From assembly GCA_002435955.1 (NCBI GenBank), contig DIWZ01000011.1:1-19854 (forward strand): DNA of 19,854 nucleotides, written 5' to 3'. The notes under the pieces are model-generated. The model was not told where the DNA came from. It worked only from the letters and a program-made list of their open reading frames with translations, and did no database searches. Origin of the DNA: Pelobacter sp. UBA6093. GTDB taxonomy: Bacteria > Desulfobacterota > Desulfuromonadia > Desulfuromonadales > Syntrophotaleaceae. The position numbers and the translations under genes were made by a program. Below, piece after piece: positions 14,148-19,854 of this stretch. Within the stretch, counting starts at the first letter, position 1. Each line of letters begins with the position of its first letter.

Positions 14148-14573
14148 ATGCCACCATTGCTGATACCACTCATGCTGACTGCCGTTATCGGAGTGGCAGG
14201 CGTTTGTGCCGCCATCGTGCTGGCATTGCGCCTCAGGCACCTGCAACAGCAGATCAAAAATCACCGGGTCTCTGAAACGGCTGCGCCCGTACAGCCCGAG
14301 GACCTTCCCGATTTTCAGACGCCCCTGCTGCAAGCCACTCTCAGGCAGCGCCTGCAACAGAGCCAACCGCAACGACCGACCCCCGACAAATACAAACTGG
14401 CGGCCGAAATGGCGGCGCAGGGCATGCCGGCACAACAGATAGCCGACCTTCTGACGCTCCCCCCCGCCGAAGTCAGACAGCTCATCAGCCTCAGTCGGGC
14501 AAGCCGGCCCGGCATTGTCGCACCGTTCGCCATGGTTGCATCGGGCTGCTGTACCAGCGGCGTCAGGGATTGA
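14148..14573 (+). CDS. SwrB-like single-pass membrane protein with C-terminal HTH-like segment
   Basis: The 141-aa product has one N-terminal membrane helix (about 4-27) and a short coiled region (28-42). A Pro/Gln-rich linker follows, then a helical segment YKLAAEMAAQGMPAQQIADL (82-101) continuing LTLPPAEVRQLISLSR. That end resembles the C-terminal end of B. subtilis SwrB and DUF6115/DUF2802-type proteins. SwrB follows the sigD (FliA) gene in B. subtilis and promotes assembly of the flagellar export apparatus, so position and architecture agree. No good ribosome binding site is visible for ATG 14148 or for the alternative ATG 14172. The residues after 120, including SGCCTSG, are odd and may not be conserved. 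The function is inferred. Confidence 0.7.
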   Translation: MPPLLIPLMLTAVIGVAGVCAAIVLALRLRHLQQQIKNHRVSETAAPVQPEDLPDFQTPLLQATLRQRLQQSQPQRPTPDKYKLAAEMAAQGMPAQQIADLLTLPPAEVRQLISLSRASRPGIVAPFAMVASGCCTSGVRD

Positions 14574-14590
14574 TTGGCCACTGAAAAAAC

Positions 14591-14618
14591 TAAAGGAAAG
14601 CCGCGCAAAGGTCGATAG
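14591..14618 (+). promoter_or_regulatory. Candidate FliA (sigma-28) promoter before flgF
   Basis: TAAA (14591-14594) and GTCGATAG (14611-14618) are separated by 16 bases. The -10 differs from GCCGATAA at two positions, and the spacing is one longer than the enteric 15. The candidate after flgJ has the same 16-base spacing. An inverted repeat GTCGAT...ATCGAC (14611-14630) overlaps the -10. The start would be near 14626, 28 bases before the flgF ATG. Confidence 0.35.
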
Positions 14619-14653
14619 GGATGCATCGACCAACCGAACAAAAAGAGGCTGCT

Positions 14654-15391
14654 ATGAATCGAGGAACCTATGTCGCCCTGTCGGGGGCGCTGGTACGTCA
14701 GCAAATGATGGACACCATCAGCCATAACCTGGCCAACAATCAGACCGTGGGCTTCAAAAAAGGCCAATCGGTGTTCAAGACCATGTTGGAACGGGCCCAG
14801 ACCGGCGAAGTGCTCGAGCGTGTCAATCTGGCAGAAATCGAACAAGGATTTACCGATTTTTCCCAAGGTACCCTTTCCCCTTCCGGCGTGCCGACTCACA
14901 TAGCCATTCAGGGGGAAGGATTTTTCAAGGTTCAGGACGATGCCGGCAATAATTACTACACCAGGCAGGGAAACCTGCGACTGGACTCCGAGGGGCAATT
15001 GATCAATAGCCAGGGGATGGCCCTGCTGGGCGAGGACGGGCGGCCCATTACCTTGACCGGCCCCGACGTAACCATCGCCGAAAACGGTACCATTCTGATG
15101 GAAGATGGCCAGAGAGCAAAGATCCCCCTGTATACCTTTGACGATTCGTCTGTCCTTACACGCCAGGGTGGCGGGCAATTTACCATCCCGCGCGAGGAAG
15201 AGCGTCAATTGGAAGTGATGGTGTCGGATCCCCATATCTTTCAGGGGCACCTGGAAGGGTCCAACGTCAATCTGATGCAGGAGATGAGTCACATGGTCGA
15301 ATCGACCCGCGTTTTTGAAGCCTGCCAGAAAATGCTTAAAACTTATCACTCCCTGGCCGGTGAGGCGAACAAACTCGGCACGTTGGGATAA
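14654..15391 (+). CDS. flgF: Flagellar proximal/distal rod protein FlgF
   Basis: The 245-aa product is a rod protein of the FlgG/FlgE family, secreted by the export gate. ATG 14654 is chosen because AAAAGAGG (14641-14648) precedes it and MNRGTYVALSGALVRQQMMD is the family start; the open frame reaches back 11 codons to 14621. The rod motif reads ISHNLANNQTVGFKK (22-36). The C-terminal coiled region is GSNVNLMQEMSHMVESTRVF, then ACQKMLKTYHSLAGEANKLG. It is paralogous to flgG, which follows after 99 bp. Confidence 0.92.
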   Translation: MNRGTYVALSGALVRQQMMDTISHNLANNQTVGFKKGQSVFKTMLERAQTGEVLERVNLAEIEQGFTDFSQGTLSPSGVPTHIAIQGEGFFKVQDDAGNNYYTRQGNLRLDSEGQLINSQGMALLGEDGRPITLTGPDVTIAENGTILMEDGQRAKIPLYTFDDSSVLTRQGGGQFTIPREEERQLEVMVSDPHIFQGHLEGSNVNLMQEMSHMVESTRVFEACQKMLKTYHSLAGEANKLGTLG

Positions 15392-15490
15392 ATAATCTGA
15401 CAGCTTTCCGGTTTAACCATTTTCAAACATTCAGGTTGCAGCGTGAGAACCTGAGCGAATAGCGCGCTGCGGCGCAAAGGAGTTTCCGAT

Positions 15491-16276
15491 ATGATCAGGT
15501 CGTTATGGACCTCGGCAACCGGTATGGAAGCCCAGCAGATCAACATGGATGTGATCGCCAACAACCTGGCCAACGTCAACAGCACGGGTTTCAAAAAAAG
15601 CCGTGCCGATTTCCAGGACATCCTTTACCAGACCGTCAAGATGGCAGGCGCGGATGCCAACTCGGGGATCGAACAACCCACCAGCATCCAGGTCGGCCTC
15701 GGTTCGCGCGTAGCCTCCATTCAGAAAGTCTTCACTACCGGTGACTTTCAGCAAACCGGCAACGACCTCGATGTCGCCATCGAGGGATCGGGGTTTTTCC
15801 AGGTCACCCTGGCCAACGGCGATGAGGCTTATACCCGTGCCGGTTCCTTCAAAAAGGACGGCACCGGTCGCCTGGTGACCTCGGACGGCTACCCTCTTTC
15901 GCCTGAAATCATCATCCCTGAAAACGCCACCCAAGTATCGATCGGCAGCTACGGTTCGGTGGAGGTGCTGCTCGATGGCCAGAGCACTCCCACCCAGGTC
16001 GGGACCATCTCCCTGACCCGCTTCAGCAATCCGGCCGGTCTCAACGCCATCGGTCACAACCTGTTTACCGAAACCCCGACCACCGGTGCGCCAGTGACCG
16101 GCAATCCCGGCGAAAACGGTTTCGGCAGCCTGTCCCAAGGATTTCTGGAAGGCTCCAACGTCAGCATCATGGAAGAAATGGTCAACATGATCGCCGGTCA
16201 GCGCGCCTACGAAATCAACTCCAAGGCCATCAAAACCGCCGATGAAATGCTGCAGATGACCAACAACCTCGTGTAA
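15491..16276 (+). CDS. flgG: Flagellar distal rod protein FlgG
   Basis: The 261-aa product is the main distal rod subunit. The start MIRSLWTSATGMEAQQINMD, the rod motif ANNLANVNSTGFKKSRADFQ (24-43) and the end GSNVSIMEEMVNMIAGQRAY are standard. FQDILYQ and GVQ-like elements distinguish it from FlgF. AAGGAG (15477-15482) lies 8 nt before the ATG. Length equals the usual 260-262 aa. The rod runs through the L and P rings encoded next by flgH and flgI. Confidence 0.95.
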   Translation: MIRSLWTSATGMEAQQINMDVIANNLANVNSTGFKKSRADFQDILYQTVKMAGADANSGIEQPTSIQVGLGSRVASIQKVFTTGDFQQTGNDLDVAIEGSGFFQVTLANGDEAYTRAGSFKKDGTGRLVTSDGYPLSPEIIIPENATQVSIGSYGSVEVLLDGQSTPTQVGTISLTRFSNPAGLNAIGHNLFTETPTTGAPVTGNPGENGFGSLSQGFLEGSNVSIMEEMVNMIAGQRAYEINSKAIKTADEMLQMTNNLV

Positions 16277-16288
16277 GGGATAATCGGG

Positions 16289-17011
16289 ATGGCTTTTGCG
16301 CAACGGACAGGTTTATTGCTGATTTTTCTTTTGACCCTGACACTGCCGCACACGGCGGGCGCCAACGCTCCGACCGTCAAGCTCGGCGATGCAGAGATCC
16401 GCAAAGTCTTGTCCACCTTTGTGCAAAAACAGCAGCAGCGCTATGCGCAGATGGAACTGAGGCTGCGCAATATCCAGAGTATTGCGCCGTTCGAAGTCGA
16501 GGCCGGCCGTCTGCAATGGGAGGTTACCCCCTCCAGCCCGCGCCTGCTCGACAGTCGCCGCTTCAACCTCATCTTGCGTTCGGATGGCAGGGTCGTCAAG
16601 AACATGACCCTGTCCGTCGACCTGGAAGCACTGGCACCGGTGGCGATCGCGGCAGACGACCTGCCACGCGGGACCATCCTCAACCCCGAAGATCTGAGGA
16701 TGGTCACCATGGATCTGGCAACCCTGCGCAACCCTTGTCTCGATGCCCAGGAACTGGTCGGCAAGAAATTGCGGCGCTCGATTCGCATGGGAGCTCCCTT
16801 TATACGCTCGGGACTGGAAACCCCGCCCATGGTCAAACGCGGCGAGATGGTCACCATCACCGCTAGTAAAGGCACGCTGACAGTAACCGCGCGGGGCCTG
16901 GCCCAGGAAAACGGGGCCGAGGACGATACCATCCGGGTGAAGAACATCAATTCCCAAAAAGAGATTTTCTGCCGCGTTACAGCGCCCTCTTCGGTGGAAG
17001 TGGAGTTATAA
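16289..17011 (+). CDS. flgA: P-ring assembly chaperone FlgA
   Basis: The 240-aa product is a periplasmic chaperone for FlgI polymerisation. The signal peptide is about 1-25 (LLLIFLLTLTLPHTAGA). The variable N-terminal part is followed by the SAF-like domain at about 117-180: VAIAADDLPRGTILNPEDL, then GKKLRRSIRMGAPFIRSGLE. The end has VKRGEMVTITASKGTLTVTA and a final beta-rich module with IRVKNINSQKEIFCRV. It is placed between rod and ring genes, 1 nt from flgH. Confidence 0.9.
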   Translation: MAFAQRTGLLLIFLLTLTLPHTAGANAPTVKLGDAEIRKVLSTFVQKQQQRYAQMELRLRNIQSIAPFEVEAGRLQWEVTPSSPRLLDSRRFNLILRSDGRVVKNMTLSVDLEALAPVAIAADDLPRGTILNPEDLRMVTMDLATLRNPCLDAQELVGKKLRRSIRMGAPFIRSGLETPPMVKRGEMVTITASKGTLTVTARGLAQENGAEDDTIRVKNINSQKEIFCRVTAPSSVEVEL

Positions 17012-17012
17012 C

Positions 17013-17714
17013 ATGAGACGCTCTATGCACCCCTGGCTGGCCGTACCGGGCCTGCTGCTGATGGTCGGCTGCAGCAGCACCTCCAACCGACTTGCAGAGA
17101 CCCAGGCCAAAAATTCGATCATCGCCGCACGCCAGGTACAAGTCGAACAGCCGCAAGCCCCCGGATCCTTGTGGACCGAAGGGCGCGGCAGTCTGTTCCG
17201 CGACAACAAGGCCCGGCATGTGGGTGATATCGTTACCGTTGCGATTTACGAAAAAGCCAGCGCCAGCAAAGAAGCCAGCACCGCCACCGGACGCTCCAGC
17301 AGCATGTCCGCCGGAATCACCAATTTCTTCGGCATCGAAGGCAATATCGCCAACATCAACAAATTCATCGACCCGACCAGCCTGGTCAATACCAGCTACA
17401 AAAACGATTTCGACGGCTCCGGCAGTACCTCGCGCAAGGAAGACCTGGTCGCCACCCTGACCGCGCAGGTCATCGAGGAATTGCCCAACGGCAACCTCTG
17501 TATCGCCGGGGGCAAGACCGTTACCGTCAACAACGAAGACCAGATCATCCTGCTGGAAGGGATCATCCGCCCTTCGGATATATCATCCCAGAATATCGTC
17601 AGCTCCGCACAAATTCTGGATGCCAAGATCGCCTATACCGGCAAAGGGGTAATCAGCGACAAGCAACGCCCCGGCTGGATGACCCGGGTCCTCGACCACG
17701 TCTGGCCGTTTTAA
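17013..17714 (+). CDS. flgH: Flagellar L-ring lipoprotein FlgH
   Basis: The 233-aa product forms the L ring in the outer membrane, showing that the organism is diderm. The lipobox LMVGC places the lipidated Cys at 20. Family segments are GSLWTEGRGSLFRDNKARHV (about 50-69), VGDIVTVAIYEK, LTAQVIEELPNGNLCIAGGK, and NIVSSAQILDAKIAYTGKG near the end. The length is normal. It begins one base after the flgA stop. The gap after it holds heptamer repeats and a long inverted repeat. Confidence 0.95.
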   Translation: MRRSMHPWLAVPGLLLMVGCSSTSNRLAETQAKNSIIAARQVQVEQPQAPGSLWTEGRGSLFRDNKARHVGDIVTVAIYEKASASKEASTATGRSSSMSAGITNFFGIEGNIANINKFIDPTSLVNTSYKNDFDGSGSTSRKEDLVATLTAQVIEELPNGNLCIAGGKTVTVNNEDQIILLEGIIRPSDISSQNIVSSAQILDAKIAYTGKGVISDKQRPGWMTRVLDHVWPF

Positions 17715-17719
17715 GGCGT

Positions 17720-17736
17720 AAGTGCTGAGTGCTGAG
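17720..17736 (+). repeat. Short heptamer repeat after flgH
   Basis: AAGTGCT, GAGTGCT and GAG at 17720-17736 are two and a half units of the same heptamer found six times between flhB and flhA. It lies 5 bases past the flgH stop codon. Confidence 0.85.
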
Positions 17737-17804
17737 GTTTAAGGTACCAGATCATAGATTTAATGGCGGTGCAAAAAGTCACCCCTGGAACCGTCGGGCG
17801 TTTC

Positions 17805-17894
17805 ACCACGAAGAGCACGAAGGACACGAAGAATAACCGAATCCAGGACAATAGGTTTTACGTCTCTCTTCGTGATCTTCGTGTCCTTCGTGGT
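17805..17894. repeat. Long inverted repeat between flgH and flgI
   Basis: The left arm is 17805-17832 and the right arm 17867-17894; they are complementary at 24 of 28 positions around a 34-base spacer. Each arm is built from CACGAAG repeated three times with a 9-base period. Such arrays of CACGAAG/CTTCGTG are known as dispersed intergenic repeats in many genomes. As RNA it would form a long hairpin about 45 bases before flgI and could act in mRNA stability or termination; it has no T run. Confidence 0.85.
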
Positions 17895-17937
17895 AATAAT
17901 GCGCCTTTTTAAGCTATCATCCTTAAGGATTCCATTT

Positions 17938-19041
17938 ATGCTGCGTCATATGCTTGCCCTTCTCTGCCTTGGCCTGACCTTGTGCGTCTTCAGTACGCCG
18001 GCCAGTGCTACCCGGATCAAGGATATTGCCCGTCTGCAGGGGGTACGCAGCAACCAACTGGTCGGCTACGGGCTGGTGGTCGGTCTCAACGGCAGCGGCG
18101 ACAGCGCCAGCACTCGATTTACCGTGCGTTCGCTGGTCAACATGATGGAACGTCTCGGGGTCACGGTGGCCGCCAATGACGTCAAGGTGGACAATGTCGC
18201 TGCCGTCATCGTAACAGCGGAACTGCCGGCGTTTTCCAAAACCGGATCCAACATCGACGTGCTGGTATCCTCCATCGGCGATGCCGACAGCCTGATGGGC
18301 GGCAGCCTGCTCATGACGCCTCTCAAGGGTCCCGACGGGCAGATCTATGCCGTGGCTCAGGGGCCGCTGACCGTGGGCGGTCTGGCGTTCGGCGGCAAGG
18401 CCGCCACGGTGCAGAAAAACCACCCCACTGTCGGCCGCATCCCCGGCGGTGCCCTGGTTGAGCGGGAAGTCCCCTTCATGCTCAACCCCGATGCGGAACT
18501 CCGCTATCAACTGACAAATCCCGACTTTACCACCGTGACGCGCATGGTCGAGGCTATTAACAGCCACTTCAAACAACCCCTGGCCCGCGCCGAAGATAGC
18601 GGCAGCCTCAGCGTCACGATCCCCGAAGCTCAACGGGGCCGATCGGTGAATTTTATCGCCGCTCTTGAAAGTCTCAGCGTCCGCCCCGACAGCATGGCCC
18701 GTATCGTGGTCAACGAAAAAACCGGCACCATCGTCATGGGAGAAGATGTGCGCATCGCCACCGTTGCGGTCTCCCACGGCAATCTCAATCTTGTCATCAC
18801 CGAAAGGGATCAGGTATCGCAGCCCATGCCGTTCTCCAAGGGAGAAACCGTGGTGGTCCCCGACACCACCATGGAGGTCAGTGAAGAAGCCGGCAACCTG
18901 ATTGTCATGGAAATGGGCGTCAGCATCGGTGACGTCGCCCAGGCGCTTAACGCCATCGGTGCCACGCCGCGTGATCTCATCGCCATCTTTCAAGCCATCA
19001 AGGCATCCGGCGCCCTGCACGCGGAAATGGTTGTTTTGTAA
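17938..19041 (+). CDS. flgI: Flagellar P-ring protein FlgI
   Basis: The 367-aa product forms the periplasmic P ring. I start at ATG 17938, after TAAGGA, because it gives a clean signal peptide (1-24, cleavage after PASA) and the mature start TRIKDIARLQGVRSNQLVGY. The frame is open back to 17872 but there it is inside the inverted repeat. Family segments are GYGLVVGLNGSGDS, NVAAVIVTAELPAF, GGSLLMTPLKGPDG and, at the end, IGATPRDLIAIFQAIKASGA. It needs FlgA for assembly. The large flanking repeats mean it may be transcribed less tightly with flgH. Confidence 0.95.
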   Translation: MLRHMLALLCLGLTLCVFSTPASATRIKDIARLQGVRSNQLVGYGLVVGLNGSGDSASTRFTVRSLVNMMERLGVTVAANDVKVDNVAAVIVTAELPAFSKTGSNIDVLVSSIGDADSLMGGSLLMTPLKGPDGQIYAVAQGPLTVGGLAFGGKAATVQKNHPTVGRIPGGALVEREVPFMLNPDAELRYQLTNPDFTTVTRMVEAINSHFKQPLARAEDSGSLSVTIPEAQRGRSVNFIAALESLSVRPDSMARIVVNEKTGTIVMGEDVRIATVAVSHGNLNLVITERDQVSQPMPFSKGETVVVPDTTMEVSEEAGNLIVMEMGVSIGDVAQALNAIGATPRDLIAIFQAIKASGALHAEMVVL

Positions 19042-19054
19042 GGATAAAAGCGTT

Positions 19055-19166
19055 AGTGGTCAGTGGTCAGTGGTCGGTTGATGCCGATTGCCGATTGCCG
19101 ATTGCCGTTAGCCGTTAACCGTTAACCGTTAACCGTTAACCGATAGCCGTTAGCCAATAACCGATA
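19055..19166 (+). repeat. Heptamer tandem arrays between flgI and flgJ
   Basis: Three AGTGGTC units (19055-19075) are followed, after GGTTGAT, by twelve 7-base units (19083-19166) of the form RCCGWTW: GCCGATT three times, then mixed GCCGTTA, ACCGTTA, ACCGATA and GCCAATA. The 7-base phase is kept from 19083 to 19166 while the unit drifts. It occupies much of the 244-bp gap. Confidence 0.93.
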
Positions 19167-19285
19167 GCCGCCCCCGTCTTTCTCCTTTCTTCCTAAATTT
19201 TTCCTCTTCTGCTGCCGAAAAGGTCTTAACAGTCATTCTGGTTCGGGATTCATCCCAACCGGACACAATTTCGGGAGTTGCGAGC

Positions 19286-19612
19286 ATGTCGAACATCATC
19301 AATCCTGCTGTCACCGTTGCCGCTTTTGGTGGGCAAACTCGGAACATTTCTTCCAATAAGCAGGACGAAGCTGCGGGTTTGCGTAAGAGCTGCCAGGATT
19401 TTGAAGCGATCATGCTCAAAACCATGCTCAAGGAAATGCGCTCCACGGTGCCCAAGGACGGCCTGCTGGATGAAGGCAGCGACCGGGAAATGTTCCAGGA
19501 TCTCATGGATCAGGAAGTGGCCATGCAGATGTCACGCAGTCAGGGGATCGGCCTCGCCGAAAGCCTCTTCAGACAATTGTCCAAAAACCTGCCGGCGCAA
19601 TCCGGGGATTGA
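19286..19612 (+). CDS. flgJ: FlgJ-type rod-binding protein without muramidase domain
   Basis: The 108-aa product is only the rod-binding half of FlgJ. The core LRKSCQDFEAIMLKTMLKEM (32-51), then GSDREMFQDLMDQEVAMQMS (64-83) and GIGLAESLFRQL are typical. The C-terminal glucosaminidase domain of enteric FlgJ (about 310 aa) is absent and the frame ends cleanly at TGA, so this is the natural short form seen in this group. A separate cell-wall hydrolase would be needed. CGGGAG sits upstream of the ATG at about 8 nt. It is the last flagellar gene in the window. Confidence 0.92.
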   Translation: MSNIINPAVTVAAFGGQTRNISSNKQDEAAGLRKSCQDFEAIMLKTMLKEMRSTVPKDGLLDEGSDREMFQDLMDQEVAMQMSRSQGIGLAESLFRQLSKNLPAQSGD

Positions 19613-19658
19613 TTCTCGAACCGGTTTTTTTACTCGGTCCCTTTTTGCAAAAAAATCC

Positions 19659-19686
19659 TAAAGTTCTTGAACCCACCTGCCGATAC
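19659..19686 (+). promoter_or_regulatory. Candidate FliA (sigma-28) promoter after flgJ
   Basis: TAAAGTTC (19659-19666) and GCCGATAC (19679-19686) match the sigma-28 consensus TAAAGTTT and GCCGATAA at 7 of 8 bases each. TAAA and GCCGATAC are 16 bases apart, one more than the enteric optimum. ACCTG...CAGGT (19675-19690) forms a short inverted repeat over the -10. It points right, but no gene starts in the following 168 bp. In related clusters flgM or flgK would be expected here. Confidence 0.55.
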
Positions 19687-19800
19687 AGGTTATAGGAAAC
19701 CCCTGATCGGGATGCACAACCTTTCTTTTTTTCACCAGCACCCCTTTCAGCCTGGCTGATGTCTTCATCATCGGCATCGTAAATCCGGCTAGGAGCCTGT

Positions 19801-19820
19801 CGGACTATACGGGCCGAAGC
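19801..19820 (+). repeat. Right copy of the 20-base flanking repeat
   Basis: CGGACTATACGGGCCGAAGC differs from 1861-1880 at one base. It is embedded in TAGGAGCCTGT...GAAGCGAAAATTTGG, which has the look of an insertion-sequence end (GAGCCTGTCGGAC-type termini are familiar from some DDE elements), though no transposase is in view. The element may continue right of the window. Confidence 0.5.
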
Positions 19821-19854
19821 GAAAATTTGGATGTTTGAGAACAGATTTTAGCTC

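Noticed and set aside
17872..17937. Upstream extension of flgI
   Set aside because: It would place the start inside the inverted repeat and before the ribosome binding site, and would spoil the signal peptide.
17923..19020. Long minus-strand frame (365 codons) opposite flgI
   Set aside because: His/Asp/Gly-rich shadow of flgI; the plus strand encodes a clear FlgI with signal peptide.
19055..19166. CRISPR-like array
   Set aside because: The units are 7-base direct tandem repeats with no spacers, and there are no cas genes.
19616..19650. Terminator after flgJ
   Set aside because: The T runs are present but only a 4-bp stem (ACCG/CGGT) can be drawn, so it does not qualify as an intrinsic terminator.

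Overview
The window suggests a flagellated member of the Desulfuromonadales and relatives (Pelobacter/Syntrophotalea, Desulfuromonas, Geobacter type). This is inferred from the gene order, the sigma-54 promoter style and the base composition. No taxonomic marker is present, so the genus is not certain.

Region 1 (1-1290) is AT-rich accessory DNA that reads as part of an integron cassette array running right to left on the minus strand. Two cassette genes are visible: a 133-aa membrane-anchored protein and a 199-aa PD-(D/E)XK nuclease-like protein. They are separated by a 101-bp attC-like site. The R'' and R' boxes match exactly for each cassette: GCTTAAC/GTTAAGC for the first and AGTTAAC/GTTAACT for the second. 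The attC of the second cassette is interrupted by the 3' end of a group II intron (domains V and VI at 55-124). The intron lies in the opposite orientation, at the position expected for group IIC-attC introns. No integrase gene is visible.

Region 2 (about 1290-2246) has no convincing full-length gene. On the minus strand it holds a TTGACA box, an 18-codon ORF with a strong Shine-Dalgarno sequence, an intrinsic terminator whose loop contains that ORF's stop codon, and overlapping decayed frames. One of these resembles the phage Ash family. A 20-base sequence at 1861-1880 recurs at 19801-19820, beyond the other end of the flagellar block.

Region 3 (2247-19612) is a compact, co-directional plus-strand flagellar cluster. 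The order is motA-motB-fliL-fliM-fliN-fliO-fliP-fliQ-fliR-flhB-flhA-flhF-flhG-fliA-(SwrB-like gene)-flgF-flgG-flgA-flgH-flgI-flgJ. A perfect sigma-54 promoter (TGGCAC-N5-TTGC) precedes motA. The genes supply the stator (MotAB), a stator-associated protein (FliL), two switch proteins (FliM, FliN), the export gate (FliO/P/Q/R, FlhA, FlhB), placement and number control (FlhF, FlhG), the late sigma factor (FliA), and then the distal rod and L/P rings (FlgF, FlgG, FlgA, FlgH, FlgI, FlgJ). Many genes overlap by 1-11 nt, which suggests translational coupling. The exceptions are three gaps filled with heptanucleotide tandem repeats or a long inverted repeat: flhB/flhA, flgH/flgI and flgI/flgJ.

Region 4 (19613-19854) holds a good candidate FliA (sigma-28) promoter. 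Within 170 bp it is followed by no gene, only by the second copy of the flanking repeat, so the late flagellar genes expected here may have been displaced.
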